From Zingiber officinale (taxonomy: Eukaryota; Streptophyta; Magnoliopsida; Zingiberales; Zingiberaceae): a stretch of 64,000 nt of DNA. The DNA is taken from positions 42,173,671 through 42,237,670 of the forward strand of contig NC_056002.1 in the NCBI RefSeq assembly GCF_018446385.1, in the 5' to 3' direction. Positions 34,189-45,620 of the stretch are shown piece by piece (position 1 is the stretch's first letter; every line of letters begins with the position of its first letter). The notes under the pieces were generated by a model, which saw only the letters and a program-made list of their open reading frames with translations, searched no databases and was not told the DNA's origin. Both the position numbers and the translations under genes were made by a program.

Positions 34189-35545
34189 TGTTGGTTAGTC
34201 CTAGGAAGATCGTACCGATTCCACTGTACAAAAATTTTGTACAAGTGTCGAACCTATCCTAATAACCTATTGTGTTCTTTAGAAATTAAATTTGGAATTG
34301 CAAATTGAACTTAACATTATTGATTCCAAATTTAACTTATCTGTTTTTAATGGTTTAGACTTGGATCACAAACGATGTTTAACATTATTGATCCAAATCC
34401 ACCTATGTTATAAATTCAATTAAATATTAATTTCAGAAATCGACTTCCAGGTTAAACATGGCGAGGCACTAGGCCTTTTTGGATATGGGAGCAACCACCA
34501 CTTCCTAGACAAAGCCTTTCAATAAAATCTAATATTTAATTTCCTTATATAACCTTAGGTTTAACCAAAAGGAACAATCGAATCACAAATTCAAAAAACA
34601 AAAAAAAAATACAAAACTCGAATCACAAATTCGAAACCTAGAATTATATGCCTCTTGTGTTTGAAATTCATACAAAGAAAAACTAGTATGATGCGGAAAA
34701 CAATTACTAGTTATACCTTTCTTTGTATTTAGCGACCTCTTGATCTTCTACCGTATTCCTCTTCTTATCCCGGACGTCGTGTGGGCGACGATCTACCGAG
34801 ACGAGAACCACCCAAGCTCCTTCTTCTCCAAGATATTTTCGGCCACCACAAAAAACCCTAAGAGTGTGAGGTTCGGTCACCACCACCAAGCTCCAAGGGA
34901 TGCTAGAAACAAAGCCTCATTTCTCTTCTTCTTCTCCAAGAAAGATCTGGCCACCTTCCAAGCTCCCAAGGATGAAGAGGTTCGACCAAGGAGAAGAAAG
35001 AAAAAGGAGAAGGGGAAATAAGAAGGGCCGACCACACCAACGAAAAGAAGAGGCGAATAGAATAGAGTTGTTACCCATGAAGGCACCCCTACCCCCTCTT
35101 TTATAATCCTTGGTCTTGACAAATAAGGAAAATTTAAATAAACACTTCCTTATTTTCTTTGCCATGAAAAGGAAAATTTTAATTAATTAAAACCAATTTC
35201 CTTTTCTTAAATATCATGGCCGACCACCTTATTGCTCTAAGCAAGGAAAGTTTTAACACAAAATTAAAACTTCCTAATTTGTTTCCGGAAATTTTAAAAT
35301 AAAAATTTCTCTAATAATTTTTTCCTTCGTGGTTGGTTATAAAAGGAATTTTATAAATTAAAATCTCTCTATTAAAACATGTGGATGATTTCCAAAAAGG
35401 AAAGTTATCTTTTAAAATTAAAATCTTCCTCTCAATCTACAAATAAGGAAAGATATCAAATCTTTTCTTAATCTTTTGTAGAAACTTATAAAAGGAAAAA
35501 TTTATAATTTTAAAACTAACTTTTAAATCATGAACATGGTTACAA
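34189..35545 (-). repeat. Truncated Copia LTR, same family as 10846-13236
   Basis: Starts TGTTGGTTAG and follows the 10846 LTR block by block (ACAAAAATTTTGTAC; GGCGAGGCAC..GGCCTT..GGATATGGGAGCAACCACC; TGATCTTCTACCGTATTCC), but is more diverged. It stops at about 35545 where the family LTR continues, so roughly 1 kb is missing. It cut the 3' end off the Athila-like element. Confidence 0.8.
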
Positions 35546-35559
35546 AAAAAAAAGTTTTA

Positions 35560-36255
35560 TCAAAAAATTAAAATGCACAAATAGGGGAAGATGTGTTGGA
35601 TTGTTTATTATTGTGTTTATATAAAAATAGGGTTGAATATGATTTGTATACATGATAAAATGCACAAATATGGAAGGTCTGTATGAAAATTTTAAATTTT
35701 GTGATGAAACTGTTCGTCGCTAATTTATCATAATTTTACACTATGTATCATAATTCTGTGATGATTTTTTTTTGTTGCAGATTTTGTGATGAAAACAAAT
35801 ATTTATTGCAAATTCTGCGACGAAAAGTTGTTTTCATCACAAAATTGATATTTTTTTCCCATGCATTTACAACAACTATGGTGACGAAAAGAAATTTTCA
35901 TCATATATTTTCTGAATCTGCAATGAAGCCTAGATGGTCACAGGTTTACAATAAATATTCCTTTTCATCGCAGATTTAGGATCATGAAATTTCATGGCAA
36001 ATTCTTTTCATCGCAAATTAGCAATGAATTTTGCGATAAAAAAAATATTCATTGTATATTCAGCGACGAAAATCTCTTTTCATCGCAAATTGTGATCATG
36101 AAATTTCATGATGAATTAGCTTTCATGTCAAATTTGCAATGATATTTGCGATGAAAAAAACATTCATCGCAGATATTGCGATGAAAATCCCTTTTAGTCG
36201 TAGATTGAGATCATAAAATTTCATGACGAATTCTTTTTTTTTTTTTGCAAATTTG
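35560..36255. repeat. Array of degenerate GCGATGAAA / TTTCATCGC repeats (left part)
   Basis: Many inverted and direct copies of the form TTTCATCGCAAATT and TGCGATGAAAA. The pattern resumes at 40395-40700 after the Copia element, so the two parts were contiguous. Such subterminal arrays are typical of plant DNA transposons, but I found no termini. Confidence 0.5.
36251..36255. repeat. Target-site duplication (atttg)
   Basis: ATTTG, repeated exactly at 40395-40399, bounds the small Copia element. Confidence 0.85.
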
Positions 36256-36437
36256 TGCATAAATTAAAGAAAAAAGGAAAAAATAGTCATATTATTGAAT
36301 CCAAAATTAATAATTAGAAATATATAGTATAAGGTCTTATATAGTTAAATTAAGAAACCTTAAACTCTAAATATAAAAAGGAAAAAAGACCAAATTGTCC
36401 TAAAAGCTATAAACAAATAAATATATATAATCTAACA
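36256..36437 (-). repeat. 3' LTR of the short-LTR Copia element
   Basis: 182 bp. It shares TATTGAATCCAAAATTAAT, ATTGTCCTAAAAGCTATAA and the terminal ATATAATCTAACA with 40203-40394. Confidence 0.9.
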
Positions 36438-36446
36438 TCCCCCTCA

Positions 36447-39400
36447 AACTCACGATGCTACAGCTAGAAGTATTGAGAGTTTGTTAGATAAGAAATGAAA
36501 GCGTGAAGCAGAATATGACTTGGTAAATATATCAACAATCTATAGTTTTGAAGGAACAAAAAGTAATGTGATAGTGTCAATTTGAAGATAGTGACGAGTA
36601 ATGTGACAATCAATTTCAATATGTTTCGTTCGCTCATGAAAAACTAAATTATGTGTAATTTGAATAACACTCTGATTATCACAATATAACGGAGTTGGTT
36701 GATGAAGAGAGATACCCATCTCCGCAAGGAACCAACGCGACCAAACTATCTCACAAGTAGTTGAGGTCATGACACAATACTCAGCTTCTATGGAAGATCT
36801 AGGAATAACATCTTAATTCTTACTCTTCTAAGAAATGAGGGAATCACCAAAAAAAATATAGAAGTCAGTGGTAGATTTATGACCCGTAGGATTACCAGTC
36901 CAATCTGTATCAGAGTATGCATGCAGTTCAAGAGATAAAGTAGAAGAAAATAAAAGGCTTTGAAATTGAGTACCCTGAAGATACTTGAGAATATGAAGAA
37001 CAGCAACCCAATGAACTGTATTTGGTGCATCGACAAATTGACTAACCGCATGAACAACATACGCAATATCTGGACAAGTCACAGTGAGATAAACCAAGCT
37101 TCCAACAATAGTTCTGTACAAACTAGGATCCGATAAAGGTGATCTATCAGATGGAGAATATCGAGCATTAGTCTCAATAGGAGTATCAGCGACTATATTA
37201 TTAGTAAGACGAGCATGCTCAAACAGATCGGATATATACTTTGACTAGGATAAAAGATAATCTTTCGGGGAATAAGCAACCTCAATACCCAGAAAGTAGC
37301 GTAGTATACCCAAGTCTTTCATAGCAAAACGACGAGCCAACTCAGACTTCAGGGAAGCAATTCCATCAGAATCATCACTAGTAATAATCATGTCATCAAC
37401 ATATAATGATAAAAGAATATGACTTGCATTCGTACATCTAACAAATAATGCTGAATCATGATTACTAGGATGAAAATCAAGTAAAGTAATCACTGTAGAG
37501 AACTTCTTAAACCAAGCATGAGGTGCTTGTTTGAGACCATAAAGTGCTTTACGAAGCCTACAAACTTCACTAGGTTGGTGTGAAATACCAGGAGGAAGTG
37601 TCATATAAACTTCTTCATAAAGATCACCATTTATAAATGCATTCTTGACATCCATCTGAGATATTTTCCATCGACAAATAGAAAAAGCAGCAATCAAAGT
37701 ACGAACAATCGTCATTTTTACAATGGGAGTAAATGTTTCCTCATAATCCATGTTATACTCCTGAGAATAACCTTTAACAATAAGACGAGCTTTGTATTGC
37801 TCGATAGATCCATCAGATTTAGTTTTGATCTTATATACCCAACAAGAACCATAGTGTATTTTCTTGGTGGCGACAGAACCAAATCTCATGTATGAGTTTG
37901 ATGCAAAGTAGTTAGTTGCTTAGTCATAACACTCTGTTAAAGTGGGTTATAAACATCTTCTCTATAGAATACAGGCTCAGAAAGATAATGAATAGATGCA
38001 ACAAATGAAGCAAAAGAATGAGAATAACAAGAATAAGTAAAATCTGGCAGTTTAGTATACTTACGAACACGAGTGGATTGACGGTAGTGGAGAGAATGAT
38101 CATTCGCAATCTCAGGAGATGATTGGGTAGTGGCAGAAGGAGGAACATGTGGACCGGATATCTCAGGAATCAAAGTACCATATTCAATTGAACTACCAGT
38201 AGGAGTTGTGGGTTAAACTTCCTCAATGTCAGTATTGAAGGGATCAATACAAAGTAGATCTAACTTTGGCATATTATGCGAACTAGATGGAATAGAAAAG
38301 AATAGAATATGCTCAAGAAACACAACATGATGAGAGACATACAATTTTTTACTAGCAAGATCAAAGCAACGATATCCTTTTTGAGTAACACCATAACCCC
38401 AAAAGATACAAAGAGTAGACTGAGAGGCTAATTTATTACGCTCGACATGTGGACGAAGGACAAAGCAAGTGCAACCAAAAACACACAAAGAGGAATAGAG
38501 AGGAGCATGCCCATATAATTTTTCAAAAGGTGACAAGAATAAATTTTGTGAGGTTAGAATTCTATTAATCACGTGAGAAGCGGTAAGAATTGCTTTCCTC
38601 CAAAAGGTACTAGGAATACTACCAGACAATAAAAATGAACAGGTTGTTTCAACAAGATGCCTATATTTTTGTTTAGCCATACCATCTGTTCAGAAGTATC
38701 TGTACACGAGGTTTGATGAAAAGTAACATCAAAAGTAAGTAATTATGAAAAATAATTCGAAGTGTATTCACACCCCAAATCATAATGAAAATACTTTATG
38801 ATATTAGAATGTTGAGTTTTCATAAGAGTTCTAAAGTTGTTGAAAATGGTAAGATAATCAGCCCCGTGTTTCATAAGACACACCCAAGTGTAACAAGTGC
38901 AATCATCAATAAATGAAACATAATATCTTGACCCCCGCCCCTTCATAGAAATAGGAGAGGGTCCCCACACATTAGAATGGATAGATCAAATGGAGCAGAA
39001 GAAAAAGAAAGACTTTTAGAAAATAGTAAGACAGAAAATTTGGTTAGTTTATAATCACTACAATCAGAAATATCAAACTTTTTCAAAGGTTCTAATATTC
39101 CTGTAGAAGTTAAAAACTGCAAACGAGATGCTGAAACATGACTTAAACAAGAGTGTCACAAATAAAAATCAGAAGATGAACGATTCAGATGAAAAGATGA
39201 TAAATCCACACTTGAAACTACAACTTCTAGTACTTTGAGTTGATCTAAAACATAGAGTTCTCCTTACCTACAACCTGTCTCAATCAACCTCTGAGATTAC
39301 GGGTCCTGAACATAATAATTGGATGAAGAAAAAGAGACTAGGTATCTAAACTCACATAATTGACTAATAAAAATAAGATTTAAAGTAAGACTCGGAATAT

Positions 39401-39640
39401 AATAAACATCAGTAAGAGATAAACAAGATATAATAATTGAACTGACACCTACTAATGATATAGGAGTATCATCAACAGTCACAATAGATATAGATAAACG
39501 TGGAGAAAAAGAAATAAAAGATGATAAATTAGATGACATATGATGGGAGGCACCAGAGTCCAAAATCCATAAGGATGAAGATACACCTGAAATATCAGAC
39601 GATGACAAACCTATATGAGAGGAAGCTGACATGGCAAAGG
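36447..39640 (-). pseudogene. Copia protease-integrase-RT-RNase H polyprotein, broken
   Basis: Pieces in correct order but several frames. 39632-39297 holds the protease (LDSGASHHM, DSG triad) and pre-integrase stretch. 38970-38743 and 38680-38213 hold the integrase (SFIDDCTCYTW; later VFGCTCFV). 37889-37245 is a nearly complete RT with WVYKIKTKSDGS, DVKNAFINGDL, LYGLKQAPHAW and catalytic YVDD. 37121-36828 is the RT-RNase H connection (YRTIVGSLVYLT), and 36770-36540 is RNase H (YCDNQSVIQI, HERTKHIEIDCH). Frameshifts separate the parts, so it is inactive. The short LTRs and the RT suggest an Ale/Ivana-type lineage, not certain. Confidence 0.85.
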
Positions 39641-39824
39641 GATATGAAGCAATAAGCTGTTGAAACTACTTCAACTTATACGGATCAGATTTCTATGAAA
39701 CATCTGCACGACCAGGCATGATGACAGAACGAATAATGCTGAGAATAACCAAACTGTAAGGATACACATGTGTACGATCTGTAAAAACTGGTGTCAGGAT
39801 GACTCATGGTCACACAGAGAATTC

Positions 39825-40130
39825 GAGGTAGAAAAAGATGTCAAATGTAGAAATTGAGAACACAGAGTGTCGGTGTCGAAATTAGTAAAAAAGGACATCA
39901 ATGCTAAAATCGGTAACACAGGGCGTCGACATCGAAATTGATATAAAAGAGCATCGGTACCGAAATCAATAGCATAAGACGTCAGCACCGAAAACGACAA
40001 AAAAGAGTGTTGGCGCTGAAATTGGTAGAAAAGAGCGTCGGCGCCAAAATCGGCCGGACAGGTCATCGGCATGGAAATCAGCAGGACAAGACGTCAGCGC
40101 TAAAATTGACAGCAACAGTAGGAGACGATA
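39825..40130. repeat. Minisatellite (about 33-bp units) at the gag position
   Basis: Eight or nine degenerate units of the form GAAATTGGTAGAAAAGAGCGTCGGCGCC. They occupy almost all space between the primer-binding site and the protease, where gag should be. The open frame at 39794-40072 on the minus strand is this repeat read through. Confidence 0.7.
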
Positions 40131-40202
40131 GCGACAACAAGAAGTAATAACAGGGGACGGCAGAAAAAATTAGTTCAGAGAAAGAACCTAGCTTTGATAC
40201 CA

Positions 40203-40394
40203 TGTAGAAATTAAAAAAAAAAAAAAAAAAGAAGAAAAAACTAGTCATATTATTGAATCCAAAATTAATAATTAGAAATACAGAGTATAAAAATCTTATA
40301 TAGTTCAGTTAAGAAACCCTAAATTCTAAATATAAAAAGGAAAACACCATATTGTCCTAAAAGCTATAAACAAATAAATATATATAATCTAATA
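40203..40394 (-). repeat. 5' LTR of the short-LTR Copia element
   Basis: 192 bp, starts TGTAGAAATT. The outer end reads TCTAATA, a C-to-T change from the expected ..TAACA. ATTTG follows at 40395-40399. Confidence 0.9.
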
Positions 40395-41245
40395 ATTTGT
40401 AATGATTTTTATGACGAAGCAATAATTGTCATAGATTTGCAATGAATATATCTTTTCATCACAGATTTAAAATCATGAAATTTTATAACGAAGTCTCTTT
40501 CGTTGTAAAATCAAAATGAATTTTGTGATGAAAAAATAATTCGTAGCAAATTTTATTATGAATATATATTATTTCATCATAAAATTTGGCAACGACTTAT
40601 TTATGATGAAAATTTTTTCATAGATTTTATTACGAATTAATTTGTAATGTTTTTTTTTAATTCATCATATATTGATCATTTTTTTATGCATGGTCAGCCC
40701 ATGTGGATGATGATACCATGACTATTAGCCTCAAAATTCTAAATTTAATTTTGATTTTTCTTTTTTATGCCCAACTAATTGGAGCATAAAGTCCTTGTTG
40801 AACAATGAATTTTAGTTCCTCACTTTGATTCTTGATTTTGTTGTTTTTTTAATCTAAAGTCATGTCACATGTGCATGACCCCAACCATAGTCTTCAAACT
40901 CATTGTCCATAGAAATTTTAATGGACAGAAATTAATACAGCCCTTTTTAAATTAATCATTAAAAAAGAATACCACACAAATTTTATTATCCGAATTACCC
41001 GCCACTTGATCGATTTGAATGCGTAAAGTTAAACCACTGCATATATTACGGTAGTTATGATTACCGTATATTATTGATCAATATTATTGATTTGAGTTGA
41101 ACAAATCTCAACTATGCACGTAGTATAGCAACTATGAGTTATAATTGCTGTATGTTTTAGTAGTTATGATTTATAGTTGGTACTGTGTAATATTGGCTTG
41201 AATTTAATAAGATTTTACTTGTGCATATATTATAATAGTTATAAA
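40395..41245. other. Rest of the GCGATGAAA array, then AT-rich DNA
   Basis: To about 40700 the repeats seen at 35560-36255 continue (CATCACAGATTTAAAATCATG, TTTGTGATGAAAA). The remainder shows no gene or element. Confidence 0.5.
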
Positions 41246-42262
41246 ATGAAGATTGAAAGTATTAGAGAGGGTGAATAATGTTCGTGACTTTTTTATTTTT
41301 TATGTAAAATTATTGAGAGAGAAATGTAGTGGAAATAAAGAAGTAAAGAAGGGAAAGAGAATTCAAGCTAACATGTATTGATTTTACTTGATTCGGAACC
41401 TGTGATAATTTCTACTTCGATGTCCACACTTGAGAATGTATTCGTTGGACAATCACTAATCAATCGAGTCATTACAAAAGTAATTCAAATTTAAGTACAA
41501 GTAACTGAAAAATAAAAGATACCGATAACTTAGAAGAAAAGATCTTGAGCATAGTCGTCATCGGAGTAGCGTTCGAGCGCTATAAAATTATTTTTTGAGC
41601 AGTGCACAAGAGAGAAACTTATTTGAATTGATGTATTGAAGGTGTTGGTCGAACCCTCCTTTTATAGCTCCATCGAGGCGTCTGGAGTCCTCCCCGGGCA
41701 CCCCAAAAGGCCTGACACAATATGTTCTCGTCGAAACTTCATCACATGTTAGTCCAACAAACAATAATATGTAAAGTAGAATAATATTTGATAGTCTCCG
41801 GATTGTCTGGTCCCAACTTTAAGTTTCATCAAAACTCTAAGTTGGATCGACGCCTACTGTTCCCTCTACAGGAAACACGTTCTCACCAAATCCTCTTAAG
41901 AGAGTTTACCTTTTTGTCAAACTGATCATCCAGACTATTTAGATTTTTGCTCAGTATCCGAGACTTTAAGACTTTCCACCTAGTGTCCTCGACCCTAGGA
42001 TTTCCTACCTGGTGTTCACGACCTCCAGAATTTTCACCTAGTGTCCTCGACCCTAAGATTTTTGCTCGACATTTTCAACATGCCAAGACTTCACCCAATT
42101 TCATTGATCATGTTTCCTTACCTAGTCATAACTATGACTTTCTCCTATTTAGACTTATCTAGGATTTACCTACATACTTAGATAAATTTATTAGATAATA
42201 ATTAATTTTAACTTTAAATTTTTATTAATTATTAAAATTAAGTTTGATTATCTGATGCTACA
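41246..42262 (-). repeat. Antisense Copia-type LTR, probably solo
   Basis: Reads in reverse like the LTRs at 9010 and 47211. On the plus strand it starts near TGAAGATTG..AGAGAGGGTGAATA (complement of TATTCACCCTCTCT). The TATA-like CTTTTATAGC is at about 41658-41667, followed by GC-rich GGCGTCTGG / CCCCGGGCACC, then ACTTTAAGTTTCATC, TAGTGTCCTCGACCCTA modules, and ends GATGCTACA. I found no matching target duplication, so the ends are approximate. Confidence 0.6.
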
Positions 42263-42785
42263 TGTACTAAGTAAATTATACGTCAGCGCTGATCAGATCG
42301 ATTAATATAGTCTATGAACCTTTTTGAAACTAATTCTACTATATCACAACACAATCATCATTTTGGCCTCTATATTAACCCGTTCAATCTTCCCCCACTC
42401 TCTATTAAATAAATTAATCAAACAAATAATAAAATTCTAGACACGGATTGTACTAATACTTTTTTATTAATATTTAATAGCAATCAATATTTTTTTTATT
42501 ATATTATTAATTTTAATAATCGAAAGAACAGGGAAATACTTATTAATTAATAATAATTTATGATATATTAATTAATAATTTAATATTTTTAATAATCTTC
42601 CCAGAAACATTTCTATAAATTTATAATTTTATTTTTTCGATGACTTTCAAATGGTGAACCGTAATCAGATAATTAAGATTAAGAATCTATATGTCAGAAA
42701 CATTTGGAACGGTGATAAAGCCTAATTGAAATAGAGCCGAATGAGACAAATAGAGCCTATCCAACCATCGCTCTCGCCCCATTAC

Positions 42786-43259
42786 TAAGGCTATGTTTAT
42801 TTGGGAGAGTGGAAAGTAAAATTAAGGAAAAGTTTCCACAGTAGAAAAGTTTCCGTCGTTTACTTCATTAAAATTTTCCGAAGGAAAATTAACGCAATCC
42901 ATCCGCGGATAATTTTTGAGCCAAAATCGATCACCTCAAAATCGGACGGAAAACAGCGGATAGAAAAAAAAATGACGCATGTACTCCTTTTGCATTCACA
43001 AAATTACACCATATACCAAAAAAAAATGACGCATGTAGCCTTTTTAACTCATAAAATTACACTATGTACCAAAAAAATGACGCATGCACCCTTTTTTATT
43101 TACAAAATTACATCATAAGTATTCACCTTCCTCTATCAAGGTAAACAAGTATGCAAAGGAAAAAATTTCTTCACCATTTCTTTTCTCTTCCTCCAAAAAT
43201 AATTTTCCATAGTTGATTCTCTTCCTTTTCTCATCCACACACAAGTAAACATAGCCTAA
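42786..43259. mobile_element. Tourist/Harbinger-like MITE upstream of CYP707A
   Basis: The element body is 42789-43256 (468 bp). Left end GGCTATGTTTATTTG and right end CAAGTAAACATAGCC are inverted repeats, and both sides carry TAA, the usual duplication of PIF/Harbinger elements. Inside, at about 42965-43105, stands a triplicated unit of 50-60 bp, each with AAAAATGACGCATG followed by a CACAAAATTACA-like segment. It has no coding capacity. It ends about 190 bp before the TATA box of the downstream gene, so it is part of the proximal promoter. Confidence 0.8.
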
Positions 43260-43445
43260 CTGTTGCTGCCTGAATACTTTTCCCAGCTTAAAATTTCGCC
43301 ATTAATGGCGACTTTTCTGGCATCTCAATTCTCGTGTTCCGAATTCTCCCCCCTTTTAACGGTATTCACTTCAGCCGAGTGCGGTGATGCAGCCGATGAG
43401 CTGGAAGTGATTCCGGTGGGTGCCTCGGAGCTGTTTTCCCTCCCT

Positions 43446-43453
43446 TATAAATA
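43446..43453 (+). promoter_or_regulatory. TATA box of the CYP707A gene
   Basis: TATAAATA lies 215-222 bp upstream of the start codon. Transcription should begin near 43475-43485, giving a leader of about 190 nt that includes a (CATC)n tract at 43482-43514. A perfect 14-bp palindrome, CGCCATTAATGGCG, lies at 43297-43310 between the MITE and this box. Confidence 0.65.
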
Positions 43454-43667
43454 CCCTATCCGCCCTTTCTCTCCCAGCCAGCACATCCATCATCCATCCA
43501 TCCATCCATCCATCACTCGCAGCGTAACCCCAAACGCCAGGGCACGGGACCAACCCGAACTAAACCCCCTCCTACCATCCCTCCTCCTCTCTGCGGCTCT
43601 GCCTCTGCCACACAACTCTACATTACCACGTCCATAACCCCAAATCCACCAGCTTTCTTCCACCATC

Positions 43668-45620
43668 ATGCCCTCTTCTTCTTCTTTCTCCGTTGTAATT
43701 GCCACTGCGGTGGCCGCCGCCGCCACCGCCGCCGTCGCAAGCGGCAGTGTCCTGCTGGTCCTTATGCCGGGCGCCTTAGTCTTCCCCTTCCTCCTTTTCC
43801 TCCTCGGATTTTTCTTCTCGTTGGCGTTGGCGTTCAGAGGTGTCCTCCGCGGGCGTTGCGAGGGCGGCGGGAGGCTCCCCCTGCCGCCGGGGTCGATGGG
43901 GTGGCCGTACATCGGGGAGACGTTCCAGCTCTACTCCAACAACCCGAACGCCTTCTTCTTGCTCAAGCAGAAGAGGTACGGGCCCATCTTCAAGACGCAC
44001 ATCCTCGGCTGCCCCTGCGTGATGGTGTCCAGCCCGGAGGCCGCTCGGTTCGTGCTCGTCACGCAGGCGCACCTCTTCAAGCCCACCTTCCCCGCCAGCA
44101 AGGAGCGCATGATCGGTCCCCAGGCCATCTTCTTCCAGCAGGGAGCCTACCACGCTCACCTCCGCCGCCTCGTCCTCCGCGCCTTCCTCCCCGAAGCTAT
44201 CCGCTCCTCCGTCGCCGGAATCGAGGCCGTCGCCCTCCGCTCTCTCGGCGCCTGGGACGGCCGCCTCGTCAACACCTTCCAGGAGCTGAAGACGGTGGGT
44301 GCGCTTGCTTTGTTCATCTTCCTCCGAGTTGGTCCGATCCTTTAATTTCCTCTAATATAATGGTTGCTTTGCTTTCTCTGCTCTGTGAATTTCGCGCAGT
44401 ACGCGTTCAATGTGGCAATCCTCTCCATCTTCGGCAAGGATGAGATCTCCTCCTTGGAGGATCTGAAGCAATGCTACTACACGCTCGAGAAGGGCTACAA
44501 TTCGATGCCCATCAACCTCCCCGGTACCCTGTTCTTCAAGGCCATGAAGGCCAGAAAGCAACTGGCGCTGATCGTAGCCAAAATCGTCTGCTCCAGGAGG
44601 ATGCAGAGGAAGACGTCCCCCAACGACCTGCTCGGTTCCTTCATGGAAACCAAAGAAGATCTCTCCGACGACCAGATCGCCGACAACGTTATCGGCGTCA
44701 TCTTCGCTGCCCGCGACACCACCGCCAGCGTCCTCACCTGGATCATCAAGTACCTCGGCGACAACCCCGGCATCCTGCAAGCCGTCACCGTAAATTACTA
44801 GCCCCCCTTCCCCCTTCTTCACGGCCTCTCACCCGGAACCTCCTCGCTCACGATCGGAGCTCACTTTTCAGGAAGAGCAAGAGGAGATCGCGAGGAGCAA
44901 AGGGAGCGAGCCCCTCGCTTGGGCCCACACCAAGAAGATGCCGCTCACCTCGAGGGTCATCCAAGAAACCATGCGAGTGGCTTCCATCCTATCCTTCACC
45001 TTCCGGGAAGCCGTCGAGGACGTGGAGTACCAAGGCAAGTAGCTACTGACACTACCATGCCCATCCTCATCCAATTCCAGCTCTGACATCCATCGATCTG
45101 CAGGGTACCTGATTCCCAAGGGATGGAAGGTGCTCCCGCTCTTCAGAAACATCCACCACAGCCCGGAGAACTTCTCCGACCCAGAAAAATTTGACCCCTC
45201 CAGATTCGAGGTCAGTCTCCTCCCCATCTCCGTCTCCACAATCTATGCAATGAATCAATCAACAATAAATCATTCTCCTGAACTGGCACTGCTGCAGGTG
45301 GCTCCAAAGCCTAACACCTTCATGCCCTTCGGCAACGGGACCCATTCCTGCCCTGGAAACGAGCTCGCAAAGCTGGAGATGCTCGTCCTCCTCCACCACC
45401 TCACCACAAAATTCACGTAACTCTCTTCCCCAAAATCTTTCGGAAAGCGTTGACCTTTTTCTAGTGGGACGCCGCCGTCAGTGACACTCTGCTTTCTTTC
45501 TCCATCAGGTGGAGTACGGTGCGATCCCAAAGTGGGATACAGTTTGGACCTTTCGTGCTCCCCATCAATGGTTTGCCCCTCAGATTCGCCCTCAAGTCAG
45601 CACCAGCGCCAGCAGCTTGA
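43668..45620 (+). CDS. CYP707A: Abscisic acid 8'-hydroxylase, cytochrome P450 CYP707A
   Basis: Six exons: 43668-44294, 44400-44789, 44872-45034, 45104-45210, 45298-45416, 45509-45620, giving 505 residues. CYP707A enzymes hydroxylate abscisic acid at C-8', the main route of ABA breakdown, at the ER membrane. Visible parts are a hydrophobic N-terminal anchor (about 8-56), a proline-rich hinge PLPPGSMGWPYIGE (71-84), the oxygen-binding I-helix AARDTTAS (312-319), the ExxR pair E371..R374 (ETMR), FDPSRFE (423-429), and the haem loop FGNGTHSCPG with ligand C447. YGPIFKTHILGCPCVMVS, INLPGTLFFKAMKARK, FREAVEDVEYQGYLIPKGWK and the end (QFGPFVLPINGLPLR) are family-typical. All junctions keep frame; intron 3 is GC-AG. 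The protein is slightly longer than the usual 465-480 residues, mainly from an alanine-rich N-terminus. Exon 1 is very GC-rich, as in many monocot genes. Confidence 0.93.

Larger units (their letters stand above)
36256..40394 (-). mobile_element. Copia retrotransposon with short LTRs
   Basis: A 4.1-kb element, LTRs 36256-36437 (182 bp) and 40203-40394 (192 bp), flanked by a perfect 5-bp duplication. On the minus strand: 5' LTR, primer-binding site (TGGTATCAAAGC, complement of about 40190-40202), minisatellite, protease, integrase, RT, RNase H, purine tract (GAGGGGGAT, complement of about 36438-36446), 3' LTR. It inserted into the GCGATGAAA array. Confidence 0.9.

Noticed and set aside
43490..45239. 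Long minus-strand and alternative plus-strand frames across the CYP707A exons (for example 43856-44443, 43776-44159, 44352-44822)
   Set aside because: Shadows of GC-rich exons. Only the 43668 frame gives P450 motifs and spliceable junctions.
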